Assembly: GCF_000381125.1 (NCBI RefSeq)
Contig: NZ_KB905937.1
Location: forward strand, 1-64,000
Length of the DNA stretch: 64,000 nucleotides
Origin: Caldimonas manganoxidans ATCC BAA-369
GTDB taxonomy: Bacteria > Pseudomonadota > Gammaproteobacteria > Burkholderiales > Burkholderiaceae_C
Direction: 5' to 3'
This document shows positions 18,328 through 30,602 of this stretch, piece after piece. Position 1 is the first letter of the stretch; every line of letters starts with the position of its first letter. The translations under genes were made by a program, and so were the position numbers. Under the pieces are notes generated by a model. That model was not told where the DNA came from. It searched no databases and was given only the letters and a program-made list of their open reading frames with translations.

Positions 18328-18693
18328 ATGTGCGAGATCTTCATCCGCGCCAACCCCCAATCCTATGAATCGCGCACCCGCTCGGTGCGTCTGCACGGCG
18401 TGGTCACCAGCATCCGGCTGGAAAACCTGTTTTGGGACGTGCTGACCGAGATTGGCCAGCGCGACGGATTGGGCGTGACGCAGCTCATCGAAAAGCTGTA
18501 TGACGAGCTGGTGGCCGCGCGCGGACGGGTGGGCAACTTCGCCTCGTTCCTGCGCGTCAGCGCGCTGCGCTACCTGGCGCTGCAGGTGCACGAACGCATC
18601 CCCAGCGATCTGTCGGTGCCCATCGCGTCGCTGGACGCGCGCCAGGTGCTCGACCGCCTGCCCGAGCGCTGGGCCGCGCCGCGGCCGCACTGA
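18328..18693 (+). CDS. Ribbon-helix-helix domain protein
   Basis: A 121-residue protein starting MCEIFIRANPQSYESRTRSV, then RLHGVVTSIRLENLFWDVL, a ribbon-helix-helix DNA-binding fold of the RHH_4 type. The rest is an amphipathic helical region (FASFLRVSALRYLALQV) that may mediate oligomerisation. A GAGGAG SD lies 7 nt before the ATG at 18328; the frame extends upstream but with no initiation signal. It is convergent with the 2-hydroxyacid oxidase gene. The target is unknown. Confidence 0.75.
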   Translation: MCEIFIRANPQSYESRTRSVRLHGVVTSIRLENLFWDVLTEIGQRDGLGVTQLIEKLYDELVAARGRVGNFASFLRVSALRYLALQVHERIPSDLSVPIASLDARQVLDRLPERWAAPRPH

Positions 18694-18709
18694 CGCACCG
18701 AGTCGGCGC

Positions 18710-19806
<1,097 letters not shown>

Positions 19807-19810
<4 letters not shown>

Positions 19811-20490
19811 GTGTCAGCCCACATGCGCAGCAGGTTGTGATACGTGCCGGACAGGCCCACCACCGCCGCCTCGGTGCCCGCCAGCTCGCGCAAGGCCACC
19901 AAATGGCGGTCCAGATCGAACAACAGGCGACGCTGCTCGTCACTGCGCACCATGCTTTCGATCCAGAAGAAGCTGGCCAGACGCTCGCCACGCGTGACCG
20001 GGCTGACCGCATGCACACTGGTGCCCGGATAGATCACCGCATCGCCGGCGGGCAGCTTGACGCTGCGCGGACCAAAGGTGTCGTCGATGATGAGCTCGCC
20101 GCCGTCATACTCCTGCGGCTCGGACAAGAACACGGTGCAGCTCACGTCGGAGCGCACCCGCTGCCCCGTGGCTTGCGAATGCATCACCGCCCCATCGACA
20201 TGCGCGCCATAGGCATTGGCCGCCCCCCCGTAGCGGTTGAACAAGGGGTTGAAGATCTTCTTCGGCAAGGTTGCCGAGAAGAACACCGCATGCCGCTGCA
20301 CCGCTTGCAACACCAGCGCCTGCAGCTGGCGCGATGCCGGGCTGTCTTGTTTGAGCTGCAGGTTGTTCTTGGCGTGCACCGCTTGGCTGCCGGCCGTGGC
20401 GCGCCCATCGATCCAAGGGCCTTCGGCCAGCCACTGGCGAGCTTGGCGGACTTCTTCGGCGCTGAGCACCTGGCGCAAATGCAAGAGCAT
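19807..20490 (-). CDS. piuC: PKHD-type hydroxylase, PiuC/YbiX family
   Basis: A 227-residue Fe(II)/2-oxoglutarate dioxygenase. Iron ligands are H97-x-D99 (GAHVDG) and H160 (SVHAVSP), with R170 for 2-oxoglutarate; [10 protein letters not shown] precedes the second His. The start ([14 protein letters not shown]) matches the family; the frame is open upstream across the receptor gene. In other bacteria it follows a catecholate siderophore receptor (piuA/fiu) as here. Its substrate is unknown. Confidence 0.9.
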
Positions 20491-20510
20491 GTGGAACGAT
20501 CTCCGCAATG

Positions 20511-20540
20511 AAAAATGCCGCTGTGCACGGCACAGCGGCT
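20511..20540 (-). terminator. Terminator after the siderophore receptor gene
   Basis: On the minus strand GCCGCTGTG and CACAGCGGC form a perfect 9-bp stem with a 5-nt loop, followed by ATTTTT. It lies between the receptor gene and piuC, so it may attenuate rather than fully stop transcription into piuC. Confidence 0.8.
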
Positions 20541-20582
20541 GCGATTGTCGCGCCAAGGCCGAGATGTCGGCCCCGGGGCAGA

Positions 20583-22835
20583 TCAAAACACGGCTTTGAG
20601 CGTGGCCTGCACCGTGCGAGGTGCGCCCGGCGCATAAAAGCCGCGGTACAGCGAGTCGGCGTACAGCTTGTCGGTCGCATTGTTGACGTTGACTTTCAGC
20701 GACAGCGACTCGTTGAACGCATACTCGGCCATCAAATCCAGCGTGGTGAAGCTGGGCGCCTCGATGGTCCGGTTGCCTTCCGGATTTTGCTTGCCACGGT
20801 GGTTCAACCCCGCCCCAAGGCGCAGCTGCGGCAGCACCCGGTAAGTGGTCCACACGCTGGCCATGTGCTTGGGCGTCAGGCCCGGGCGGTCGCCCTTTTG
20901 CTGTGCAATGGCACTGGTGACATTGCTCTCGTCGATGCGAGCATCCGGAATCCAGGTGTAGGACAGGAACGCATCCCACTGGGGTGTGATGCGACCGGCC
21001 ACATCCAGATCCAGGCCCGCGGCATGCCGCTTGCCCGACAGCAGCTCCTGCGTGGCCGCCGTGTCCGGGTCGGTGTTGCGCTCGTTGTATTTCTCCGAGT
21101 AGAACAAGGCCGTGCTGATCCACAACCGGTTGTCCAGCAGGTCGAACTTGCCACCGATCTCGAAGTTGCGGCTCTTTTCCGGCGGCGTGTTGATCAGACG
21201 CTGGTTGTTGGTCGAACCCAGGTTGGCATTGATCGCATGCTGGTACGTGTCGGCCGAGGTGTTGTACGACGTGCCGTACGACACGTGGTAGGACGACCAG
21301 TCGTTGGGCTGGAACAGCAGGCCCACGCGCGGGCTCCACAGCGACTCGTCCATCTCCGCGCGGTTGCCCGCCGTGTCACGGAATTCGGCTTTGAACCGGT
21401 CATAGCGCAGCCCGGCCACCAGCTTGATCGCATCGGTCAGCTCGGCCGTGTTTTGCGCGTAGGCGCTGTAGTTGCGCGCGTCGAAGCGGTTCATCGGAAT
21501 CACGCGCGTATCGGCGATGCTGGCGCCGTCGTCGGGCGTTCCCACGGTGGTGTTCGGTCGCGCCCCGCCGGCAGCGTTGTTGTTGCGCTGGGCATCGTCA
21601 CGGGTGAACTCCACACCGGCGATCAATTGATGGCGCATGCCCAGTGCTTCGAAGCGATTGGAGAAATCGCTTTGCAGCGTGGTGATGTCGCTGACCCCGC
21701 GGCGGCCCTTGCCGGTGCGCGTCAGCACGGTGTCGGGGCCGAGGTTCTCGGGCGTGACCGTCTGTCCATTCGGTTGGGCCGAGGCATTGGCAAACCGGAT
21801 CACCGAGGCCCACAGATCCCGCTCATAGCGGCCATGCGTGAGCGTGGTTTTCAGCTCCGCATCGGCACTGAAGCGGTGGATGTGCTGCAAGGTGCCGTAG
21901 GTCGAGCCGCCTTTGTTGTAGTCGCTGTCCAGCCCGTAGTAGTTCTTCGCCGGCAGCGAAGGCTTGATCTTGCCGTTGATGTTGAACCACGGATGGTTGT
22001 ACAGCGGCTTGTTGTCGTACTCCAGGTGATAGAAGCCCACCAGGAATTCGTCGGCCGTGCCGATGCCCCAGTTGTAGGTCGGGGCAATGCCCTTTTTGTC
22101 GATGCTGGCGCCCCAGTTGTCGGCCTCGTGGATCAAGGTGTTGATCCGCAAGGCGGCATCCTGGCTGGTCTTGACGTTGAAGTCGGCGCTCAGGCGATGG
22201 TTGTTGCCCGAGCCCACCGAGACATTGAGCTCGTGCCGGTTCATCAGGAAAGGTCGCTTGCTGACCTGATTGACCACCCCGCCGGTCGAGCCATGACCGA
22301 ACAGCATCGAGGCCGAGCCCTTGAGCACCTCCACCCGCTCCAAATTGAAGGTGTCGCGCTCTTGCAGGCCCGGGTCGCGGCGGCCGTCGATGTAAATGTC
22401 GCCGGCTTGCAGCAAGGAAAAGCCACGCAGCCGCACGTCTTCCTCACCGGTTTCGCCGGCTTGGAAGGTCACGCCGGCGGTGGTGCGCAGCACTTCGCGG
22501 AAATCATCGAGATTGCGATCGTCCATCAAGCGCTCGGTGATCACCGTCACCGACTGCGGGATGTCACGCAGGGCCTGGTCGCCCTTGCCAATGCCCGTGC
22601 GATTGACACGCAGGCTTTGCTTGGGATCTTGTTCGACCGTGGCTTGCACCTTGACTTCGGGCAACGCCGACGATTGCGTGGTGGCGGGCGTCGTCGTCGA
22701 TTGCGCCCAAGCGCCGCCGACGGCCAGGCTGGCCATCAGTGCGGCCGCCGGGCCGACCCGCGGCACCCCGTTCGGCGCATCGGTGCAACGGTGGATCGGG
22801 CGCAAACGCGCCTTGGCGCGAGCTTTACGTGCCAT
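20583..22835 (-). CDS. TonB-dependent siderophore receptor (Fiu/PiuA-like)
   Basis: A 750-residue outer-membrane receptor. There is an N-terminal signal ending near AVGGAWAQ, then a plug domain ([71 protein letters not shown]) and a C-terminal 22-strand barrel ending in aromatic F (LKAVF). Together with piuC it suggests uptake of ferric catecholate or monomeric catechol siderophores. A Fur box lies about 130 bp upstream. SD GGAG precedes the ATG. Confidence 0.92.
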   Translation of the reverse strand: MARKARAKARLRPIHRCTDAPNGVPRVGPAAALMASLAVGGAWAQSTTTPATTQSSALPEVKVQATVEQDPKQSLRVNRTGIGKGDQALRDIPQSVTVITERLMDDRNLDDFREVLRTTAGVTFQAGETGEEDVRLRGFSLLQAGDIYIDGRRDPGLQERDTFNLERVEVLKGSASMLFGHGSTGGVVNQVSKRPFLMNRHELNVSVGSGNNHRLSADFNVKTSQDAALRINTLIHEADNWGASIDKKGIAPTYNWGIGTADEFLVGFYHLEYDNKPLYNHPWFNINGKIKPSLPAKNYYGLDSDYNKGGSTYGTLQHIHRFSADAELKTTLTHGRYERDLWASVIRFANASAQPNGQTVTPENLGPDTVLTRTGKGRRGVSDITTLQSDFSNRFEALGMRHQLIAGVEFTRDDAQRNNNAAGGARPNTTVGTPDDGASIADTRVIPMNRFDARNYSAYAQNTAELTDAIKLVAGLRYDRFKAEFRDTAGNRAEMDESLWSPRVGLLFQPNDWSSYHVSYGTSYNTSADTYQHAINANLGSTNNQRLINTPPEKSRNFEIGGKFDLLDNRLWISTALFYSEKYNERNTDPDTAATQELLSGKRHAAGLDLDVAGRITPQWDAFLSYTWIPDARIDESNVTSAIAQQKGDRPGLTPKHMASVWTTYRVLPQLRLGAGLNHRGKQNPEGNRTIEAPSFTTLDLMAEYAFNESLSLKVNVNNATDKLYADSLYRGFYAPGAPRTVQATLKAVF

Positions 22836-22963
22836 GCAGTTTCTCTCCAGCGAGGGTGATGAAAGAAGACACCTCCGAACGGCGGGTCTTGGCTGGCGAG
22901 AAACGAGGCCCGATCAGGGCCTCTCGAAGCTGGCGGGGACGGCGAGTTCGGAACGAAAATTTA

Positions 22964-22984
22964 CATAATGATAATGATTCTTAT
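22964..22984 (-). promoter_or_regulatory. Fur box upstream of the siderophore receptor
   Basis: The plus strand reads CATAATGATAATGATTCTT at 22964-22982, which matches 15 of 19 positions of the classical Fur box GATAATGATAATCATTATC. It stands alone in an AT-rich island in GC-rich DNA. Iron-dependent repression of the receptor, and probably of piuC and the downstream oxidase, is inferred. Confidence 0.8.
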
Positions 22985-23060
22985 TGAGATTGGCCAGCCT
23001 CGCCGAACGAGCCGCGCGCTTGGCGCACGGACGGCACCAGCCCATCCGGCCCTCAAGAGG

Positions 23061-24026
23061 TCAAGAGGACTTGCGCTGCGGCAGCTTGGGTGCGGTGCGC
23101 ACGCTCAGGATCATCGTGATGGCCAAGATCGCCGCCACCACCCCCAAGGAGACGAACACCGGGATCTTCACCACATCGATCAGCAGCATCTTGGTGCCGA
23201 TGAAGGCCAGGATCACCGCCAAGCCATAGCTGAGCAGGTGGAACTTGGTGGCCATGGCGGCCAGCAGGAAGTACATCGCACGCAGGCCCAGGATGGCAAA
23301 GATGTTGGACGTCAGCACGATGAAGGGGTCGGTCGTGATCGCGAAGATCGCCGGGATGGAGTCCACCGCGAAGATCACGTCGATCACGCCCACCAGGGCC
23401 ACGACGAGCAGCAAGGGCGTGGCGATGCGTTTGCCGTTTTCGATCGTGAAGAACTTTTCGCCGTCGAAGTTCTTCGACACGGGCATCAGGCGGCGCAGCC
23501 ATTTCAGCGCGGGGTTGTCGTCCAGATTCGACTCCTGTCCCGCAGCCCACCACATCTTGATGCCGGTGATGACCAAGAAGGCACCGAAGACATACAGCAG
23601 CCAGTGGAACTGCGCCACCAGCCAGCTGCCCAGGAGGATCATCACCGTGCGCAGCACGATGGCGCCGATGATGCCGATCATCAGCACCCGCTTCTGGTAA
23701 GCCGGCGGCACCGCGAAGTAGGTGAAGATCATCAAGAACACGAAGATGTTGTCGACCGCCAGCGACTTCTCGATGAGATAGCCGGTCAAGAACTCCGTGG
23801 CCTTTTCATTGGCCACGGCCGTGCCATGGTCCTGCGCCACGGCCCACCAGAACAGGCCGTTGAAGGCGAAGCTCAACGCGACCCAGACGATGGACCAGTT
23901 CAGCGCTTCTTTCACCGACACCTCGTGCGCCCCCTGCTTGCGCAGGACCACGAAGTCGATGAACAGCGCGACGAGCACGGAAACGACAAAAAAGACCCAC
24001 AGCCAAGTCGGCGCAATGGTGTTCAT
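23061..24026 (-). CDS. alx: TerC/Alx family membrane protein (metal exporter)
   Basis: A 321-residue polytopic protein with about eight membrane segments. FIDFVVLRK near the start, EKSLAVDNIFVF and FAVDSIPAIFA are the two acidic signature motifs of the TerC/Alx family, implicated in Mn2+ export and pH response. The ATG at 24026 follows an SD GGAG. A yybP-ykoY riboswitch leader immediately upstream supports a manganese role. Confidence 0.93.
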   Translation of the reverse strand: MNTIAPTWLWVFFVVSVLVALFIDFVVLRKQGAHEVSVKEALNWSIVWVALSFAFNGLFWWAVAQDHGTAVANEKATEFLTGYLIEKSLAVDNIFVFLMIFTYFAVPPAYQKRVLMIGIIGAIVLRTVMILLGSWLVAQFHWLLYVFGAFLVITGIKMWWAAGQESNLDDNPALKWLRRLMPVSKNFDGEKFFTIENGKRIATPLLLVVALVGVIDVIFAVDSIPAIFAITTDPFIVLTSNIFAILGLRAMYFLLAAMATKFHLLSYGLAVILAFIGTKMLLIDVVKIPVFVSLGVVAAILAITMILSVRTAPKLPQRKSS

Positions 24027-24054
24027 GAACACTCCACGAAAGGTTGGATTGCGC

Positions 24055-24184
24055 CGAAAGGTCTTGCGGGGCGAAGCGCCGACCTGGCGGGCGGGCTTCC
24101 TGCGGGGCCCGGGCGCATCCGGGCGAATGCGTCCGTACTGACGGGCCGTCGCCTCGGCGGGGGGCCGAGTGCTACTCCCCTTTC
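24055..24184 (-). ncRNA. yybP-ykoY (manganese) riboswitch
   Basis: On the minus strand the element opens GAAAGGGGAGTAGC (24184-24171) and closes GCAAGACCTTTC (24066-24055); the terminal GAAAGG/CCTTTC pair forms P1. A GTCAGTACG loop resembling the conserved GUCAUCA lies inside, and CTCGGC/GCCGAG forms the next helix. These are the conserved blocks of Rfam yybP-ykoY, which senses Mn2+. It ends about 28 nt before the alx start codon, so translation control of alx is likely. Confidence 0.85.
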
Positions 24185-24303
24185 GACAGGCCACATTGTC
24201 GAGCCGCCCGCCCAAGCTCGGCAAGTAAACCCGTCAAGTTTTGGGGCTTTAGACCTTGGGACGGTCCGACGGACCAGACTTGGATCCTTCCCATCCCCTG
24301 CCG

Positions 24304-24741
24304 ATGAGCCCGATGCGCACGATGGTCATTCTCGTGGACGACGCGGCCCACACGCGCGAGCACATGCCGCCTCTGCTGCAACACCCCTCGATGCAGGCGC
24401 AGCCCGTCGAGATCGTCTTGGTGGGCTGCGCGCCACGCCTGACGCACCGGGTGTCCAAGTGGGTCTCGCATGGTGCGCGCGAGCATTGGCGCCACAAGTG
24501 GGCCCACCGGCTGTTCGGGGAACTCCAACCCTGGTTGGCCGCACGCGGCCTGCGAGTGCGCTGTGTGCTGGCACGCGGGCCGCTCGATGCGTTGCTGGAC
24601 AGCCTGCAGCCGGATCGGGTCGTGGACCTGCGACGGCCCAAGGCCGCCGCCCCTGCCGTGGCGCCGCCTTCGCGGTCGCGGTGGCAGCTCAGCCTGATGG
24701 CCTTGGGGCTGGGGGCCTTGATCGCATGGTCCGAAGTCTGA
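24304..24741 (+). CDS. Hypothetical protein with one C-terminal membrane helix
   Basis: A 145-residue protein of no family I recognise. An alpha/beta-looking soluble part (TMVILVDDAAHTREHMPP, EIVLVGCAPRL, LRVRCVLARGPLDALLDSL) recalls a universal-stress/flavodoxin-like nucleotide fold, followed by a Pro/Ala linker and a terminal hydrophobic helix (LSLMALGLGALIAW). It may be a tail-anchored regulator. Starts at 24304, 24313 or 24322 are all possible. It is divergent from the alx riboswitch. Confidence 0.6.
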   Translation: MSPMRTMVILVDDAAHTREHMPPLLQHPSMQAQPVEIVLVGCAPRLTHRVSKWVSHGAREHWRHKWAHRLFGELQPWLAARGLRVRCVLARGPLDALLDSLQPDRVVDLRRPKAAAPAVAPPSRSRWQLSLMALGLGALIAWSEV

Positions 24742-24801
24742 GCACCCGCCTCGCTTTGGGGGGGGCCTCGGGCCGCGGCAGGCTTGCGCTATGCTGGGCG
24801 C

Positions 24802-25161
24802 ATGATGCTCATGCTGGTGCGCTGGGGCCTGTTGGCCGCCGCGCTGATCTTCGTCGCCTATGTCTACCCCACGGTGCAAGTGGCCAGCTTTGGGGCTGCG
24901 CTGGTCGCCGCCTTGGTGCTGGGCCTGCTCAATGCCGTGGTGCGTCCGGTCCTGGTGCTACTGACCCTGCCGGTGACCCTGGTGACGCTGGGGCTGTTCC
25001 TGTTCGTGATCAATGCGCTGCTGTTCTACTTCGCGGGCTACCTGTTGGATGGCCTGACCGTGCCCCACTTCACCGCGGCCTTGGTGGGCTCGCTGATCTA
25101 CAGCGTGCTCGGCCTGGTGATCGATGCGGCCTTGCAGCGGCTTTTCGGGCCCAGCCGCTGA
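24802..25161 (+). CDS. Phage holin family IV (YvlD-type) membrane protein
   Basis: A 119-residue protein with four hydrophobic segments. NAVVRPVLVLLTLPVTLVTLG, FLFVINALLFYFAGYLLDG and the C-terminal VGSLIYSVLGLVIDAAL fit the conserved PF04020 membrane family. Function is unknown, and the holin name reflects only family annotation. The ATG at 24802 is chosen over upstream candidates because the hydrophobic N-terminus starts there. It is convergent with the sensor kinase gene. Confidence 0.82.
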   Translation: MMLMLVRWGLLAAALIFVAYVYPTVQVASFGAALVAALVLGLLNAVVRPVLVLLTLPVTLVTLGLFLFVINALLFYFAGYLLDGLTVPHFTAALVGSLIYSVLGLVIDAALQRLFGPSR

Positions 25162-25183
25162 GGCTCGCGGCCTGGCCAGAGGG

Positions 25184-27703
<2,520 letters not shown>

Positions 27704-27801
27704 CGTCGTGCCGGATTCTAGGCGGCCGGTCGCGCCAGCGCCCTAGGCGATCACCCCAGGACAAGCCTGGCCAGCCCCAGGGGCCGGGCCCTGGCGTGAA
27801 T

Positions 27802-27824
27802 TCCTACCGATATCTCCTACCGAT
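27802..27824. repeat. Short direct repeat upstream of the Bug gene
   Basis: TCCTACCGAT occurs twice with starts 13 bp apart (27802-27811 and 27815-27824). It lies about 120 bp upstream of the Bug gene, in a 241-bp divergent gap. It could be a tandem regulator half-site; nothing else supports this. Confidence 0.35.
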
Positions 27825-27944
27825 GGCCGCAAGGCCCAGCCGGCGGCATGCAAGGGGCATGCCGACCCAGGGGATCGCCCCGATGCCCGGCGCTGGCGGC
27901 TTCGCCCACACTGCACGGCATCCCCGATCGATGATGGAGACTGC

Positions 27945-28937
27945 ATGAAACGCCTCACCCGCCGCGGCCTGTGTCTGGCCGCTCTTGCGCTGGCTTGTGC
28001 GCCCGGCCTGCAGGCCCAGTCGGCCTGGCCCACCAAGCCGGTGCGCATCGTCGTGCCCTTTGCCCCGGGCGGCACCACCGACATCTTGGCGCGTGCGCTG
28101 GCCCCCGAGCTCAGCCGGGCCTTCGGACACACCTTCGTGATCGACAACAAGCCTGGCGCCGGCGGCAATCTCGGCGCCGCCGAAGTGGCCCGCGCCGCGC
28201 CCGATGGCTACACCTTCCTGATGGGCACGGTGGGCACGCACGGCATCAATGTCTCGCTGTATGACAAGCTGCCCTATGACCCGGTGCGCGACTTCGCCCC
28301 CGTGACCTTGGTGGCCGCCGTGCCCAATGTGTTGGTGATGAATCCGGCCAAGGCGGCGCAGTACAAGATCGACTCGGTGCCCGATCTGATTCGCTATGCG
28401 CGCGCCCATCCGGGCCAGCTCAACATGGCCTCCAGTGGCAACGGCACGTCCATCCATCTGTCGGGCGAGTTGTTCAAGACCATGACCGGCACCTTCATGG
28501 TGCACTTTCCCTACCGGGGCTCCGCGCCAGCCTTGACCGATTTGATCGGCGGCCAGATGGACTTGATGTTCGACAACCTGCCGTCCTCGATGCCGCACAT
28601 CAAGGCCGGCAAGCTCAAGGCCCTGGCCGTGACCAGCGCGCAGCGATCCCAGGCGCTGCCCGAGGTGCCCACGATTGCCGAGGCCGGTCCGCTCAAGGGG
28701 TACGAGGCCACCTCCTGGTTCGGGCTGTTGGCCCCTGCGGGCACACCGGCCGATATCATCCACCGCCTACAGCAGGAAACCGCCCGAGCCCTGGCCAACC
28801 CGGCGATCAAAGAGCGGCTGCAGTCGCAGGGCGCCATTCCCAGTGGCAACACCCCGGCGGAATTCGCCCGTCTGATCGATAGCGAGATCAAGAAATGGGC
28901 GGCCGTGGTCAAGGCCTCCGGAGCGAAGGTCGACTGA
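27945..28937 (+). CDS. Bug/TctC family periplasmic solute-binding protein
   Basis: A 330-residue protein with a Sec signal ([19 protein letters not shown], cut near LQAQS). The mature part opens [20 protein letters not shown], the family hallmark, with [18 protein letters not shown] next. These proteins bind carboxylates for tripartite tricarboxylate transporters or sensors. No tctAB genes are nearby, which is usual for orphan Bug proteins in Burkholderiales. The ligand is unknown. Confidence 0.92.
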   Translation: MKRLTRRGLCLAALALACAPGLQAQSAWPTKPVRIVVPFAPGGTTDILARALAPELSRAFGHTFVIDNKPGAGGNLGAAEVARAAPDGYTFLMGTVGTHGINVSLYDKLPYDPVRDFAPVTLVAAVPNVLVMNPAKAAQYKIDSVPDLIRYARAHPGQLNMASSGNGTSIHLSGELFKTMTGTFMVHFPYRGSAPALTDLIGGQMDLMFDNLPSSMPHIKAGKLKALAVTSAQRSQALPEVPTIAEAGPLKGYEATSWFGLLAPAGTPADIIHRLQQETARALANPAIKERLQSQGAIPSGNTPAEFARLIDSEIKKWAAVVKASGAKVD

Positions 28938-28944
28938 CGAGCCC

Positions 28945-29550
28945 TCACCCCCGGGCCAGGCGGCGCTCGACGAAATCGAGCCGGTCCTGGCCCCAGAACA
29001 ATTCGCCCTCGATGACATAGCTGGGCGCACCGAAGACGCCTGCGGCGATGGCCTGTTGGGTGTTGGCTTCGTAGCGCTCGTGCGCCGCCTGGCTGTGGGC
29101 ATCTTCGATGCGCGAGGTCGGCAAATCGCTTTCGCGCAGCAGTGCCACGAGGACCGACTCATCGGCAATGTTGCGCTGCTCGGCCCACACGGCCCGCGTG
29201 ATGGCCGCCACCAGCCGCATCGCGGCCTCGGTCCCGTCTTTCTGGTCCACGGCCACGATGAGCTTGGCCGCATCATCCCCGGCCACTGGAAAGTAGGCAG
29301 GCTCGGGATGGATGGGAATGTTCAGATACTCGCCAAATCGCTTGAGCTCCAGCAATCGATAGGCTTGGCGCTGGGGGGCCCGCTGCTTGAGCGGCACACC
29401 GCCCGAGACCGGGAAGACCTTGCCGCCGAGATCCATCGGCAGCACGCGGATCGTCGCGCCATGGCGCTTGGCCATGTCCCAGAAGCGCAGATGCCCCAAA
29501 TAGACATAGGGTGACTGCGGAGCGAGATAGTAATCAACGATCAAGGGCAT
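28945..29550 (-). CDS. DsbA-family isomerase (2-hydroxychromene-2-carboxylate isomerase-like)
   Basis: A 201-residue thioredoxin-fold protein. The start VDYYLAPQSPYVYLG carries Ser in place of the CxxC of DsbA, as in 2-hydroxychromene-2-carboxylate isomerases (NahD), and GVFGAPSYVIEGELFWGQDRLDFVE is the conserved cis-Pro/C-terminal signature. Those enzymes are glutathione-dependent and act in aromatic degradation; no such pathway genes are adjacent. The ATG at 29550 is chosen for family fit. Confidence 0.85.
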   Translation of the reverse strand: MPLIVDYYLAPQSPYVYLGHLRFWDMAKRHGATIRVLPMDLGGKVFPVSGGVPLKQRAPQRQAYRLLELKRFGEYLNIPIHPEPAYFPVAGDDAAKLIVAVDQKDGTEAAMRLVAAITRAVWAEQRNIADESVLVALLRESDLPTSRIEDAHSQAAHERYEANTQQAIAAGVFGAPSYVIEGELFWGQDRLDFVERRLARG

Positions 29551-29639
29551 GGGGACACCCTCCACAGAGGCCGTGCCCGCCACTGTAAGCCAGACGCCCG
29601 GCCCGCGCCGCCGTGCCTTCGCCAGCCCCCCAGGGCCGC

Positions 29640-30362
29640 TCAAGATCCCGGATCTGGCGCAAGCGCCTCCTGCGCAATGGCCTCACGCAAGGCCTCGGGC
29701 AGCTGCGCGCGCAACGCCGCCAGGCGCGCCTGACGCGCCTGCGGGTCCAGCGAGGGGTCGCGTGCGACGAACGCAGCCTCCATGAGCAGACGCCCGTGGC
29801 GCAAGTCCTGACCGAACAGGGCCTCAGCGACCTCGTCCCCAAAGTGCCGGCGCTGCACGGCCTCCATCTGCGCGAAAAAGGTCTGTGCGTCCTGCCAGCT
29901 GGCAGGAATGCCCAGGCGCTGGTACTCGGCTCGCATGTCCTTCAGATAGGCCCGGTAGCCCTGCACCAAGGCCAGGGCCTGTTGCGCATCGGCCGCCGGC
30001 AAACCGTCGCGCAGGGTCCATTCCAGCCGCTCGAGGTCTTCGGCGCTGGGTTCGTCGGACCACTGGGCCAGCAAGATCTCCAGCGCATCGCGAGTGTGTG
30101 CATCGATCAACAACCCGCCGGCATAGCCGATTTCGAACAAGCGTGCCGCATCCACGGTCAGACCCATGAGATCGATGGGCTCACGCATGCCCGGCAGGTC
30201 CGCGGCGCTGCGTTCCGCCGCCGGCCCGCCCGCTGCCGCAGCATGGGGCGATGGCCCTGCCGGCTGCGAGGGGGCAGCCTGCCAAGGGGCCAGAACGATG
30301 GCCGCCGTCGCCCACAGTGCGGCCGCCAGCAGCCAACCGAGAGTGCGTCGAGAAATCCGCAT
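29640..30362 (-). CDS. Lipase chaperone (foldase)-like protein, divergent
   Basis: A 240-residue protein with one N-terminal membrane anchor (TLGWLLAAALWATAAIVLAP). The rest is helical and follows the order of lipase-specific foldases (Lif/LipB): a GGLLID segment, a leucine-rich helix and a C-terminal RRHFGDEVAEALFGQD segment like the Lif RRxxxGxEAAxALFG. The normal signature RxxFDYxLSAxGE is not conserved; the aligned stretch reads RDALEILLAQWSDE. It is shorter than typical Lifs (about 280-340). It is divergent from the PETase-like gene, the only candidate client here. Confidence 0.65.
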   Translation of the reverse strand: MRISRRTLGWLLAAALWATAAIVLAPWQAAPSQPAGPSPHAAAAGGPAAERSAADLPGMREPIDLMGLTVDAARLFEIGYAGGLLIDAHTRDALEILLAQWSDEPSAEDLERLEWTLRDGLPAADAQQALALVQGYRAYLKDMRAEYQRLGIPASWQDAQTFFAQMEAVQRRHFGDEVAEALFGQDLRHGRLLMEAAFVARDPSLDPQARQARLAALRAQLPEALREAIAQEALAPDPGS

Positions 30363-30398
30363 GGGTGCATCCTGCGCCACCACCGGCTCGCCAAGCTT

Positions 30399-30430
30399 CA
30401 GGGATTGCCCTGAACCGGGGTGAGCCCCGG
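30399..30430 (-). promoter_or_regulatory. Two small hairpins in the leader of the foldase-like gene
   Basis: CAGGG-ATTG-CCCTG (30399-30412) and CCGGGG-TGAG-CCCCGG (30415-30430) are back-to-back perfect inverted repeats 37-68 bp upstream of the foldase-like start codon. They could fold in its 5' UTR; no T-run follows. Confidence 0.35.
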
Positions 30431-30500
30431 GAGACAGGACCTTCCCGCATCCTTGGGAAAACCCGCGGCAGCAAAAAAGACGGGTGTGCAATTATGGAAA

Positions 30501-30514
30501 TGCACGGCCGTGCA
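30501..30514. promoter_or_regulatory. Perfect 14-bp palindrome between foldase-like and PETase-like genes
   Basis: TGCACGGCCGTGCA is a perfect palindrome in the 240-bp divergent region, 88 bp before the PETase-like start codon. Size, symmetry and place suit an operator for a dimeric repressor such as a LacI- or TetR-type protein; no such regulator gene is in the window. Confidence 0.5.
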
Positions 30515-30602
30515 CTTCAAGGGGATGACCCCGAGTCGAGCCCACGCTGCGCGTGGACTCCCGCCGTGTGCAGCACTCGTACCACAACCTTCGGAGACAC
30601 CC

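Noticed and set aside
20508-22859. 783-codon plus-strand frame opposite the siderophore receptor
   Set aside because: It is the antisense of a clear TonB receptor with plug and barrel motifs; a high-GC open frame by codon bias.
24185-24303. Possible -35/-10 pair (TTGCCG and GACAAT, 18-bp spacing) upstream of the riboswitch
   Set aside because: Both boxes are weak matches in GC-rich DNA; not strong enough to list as a promoter.
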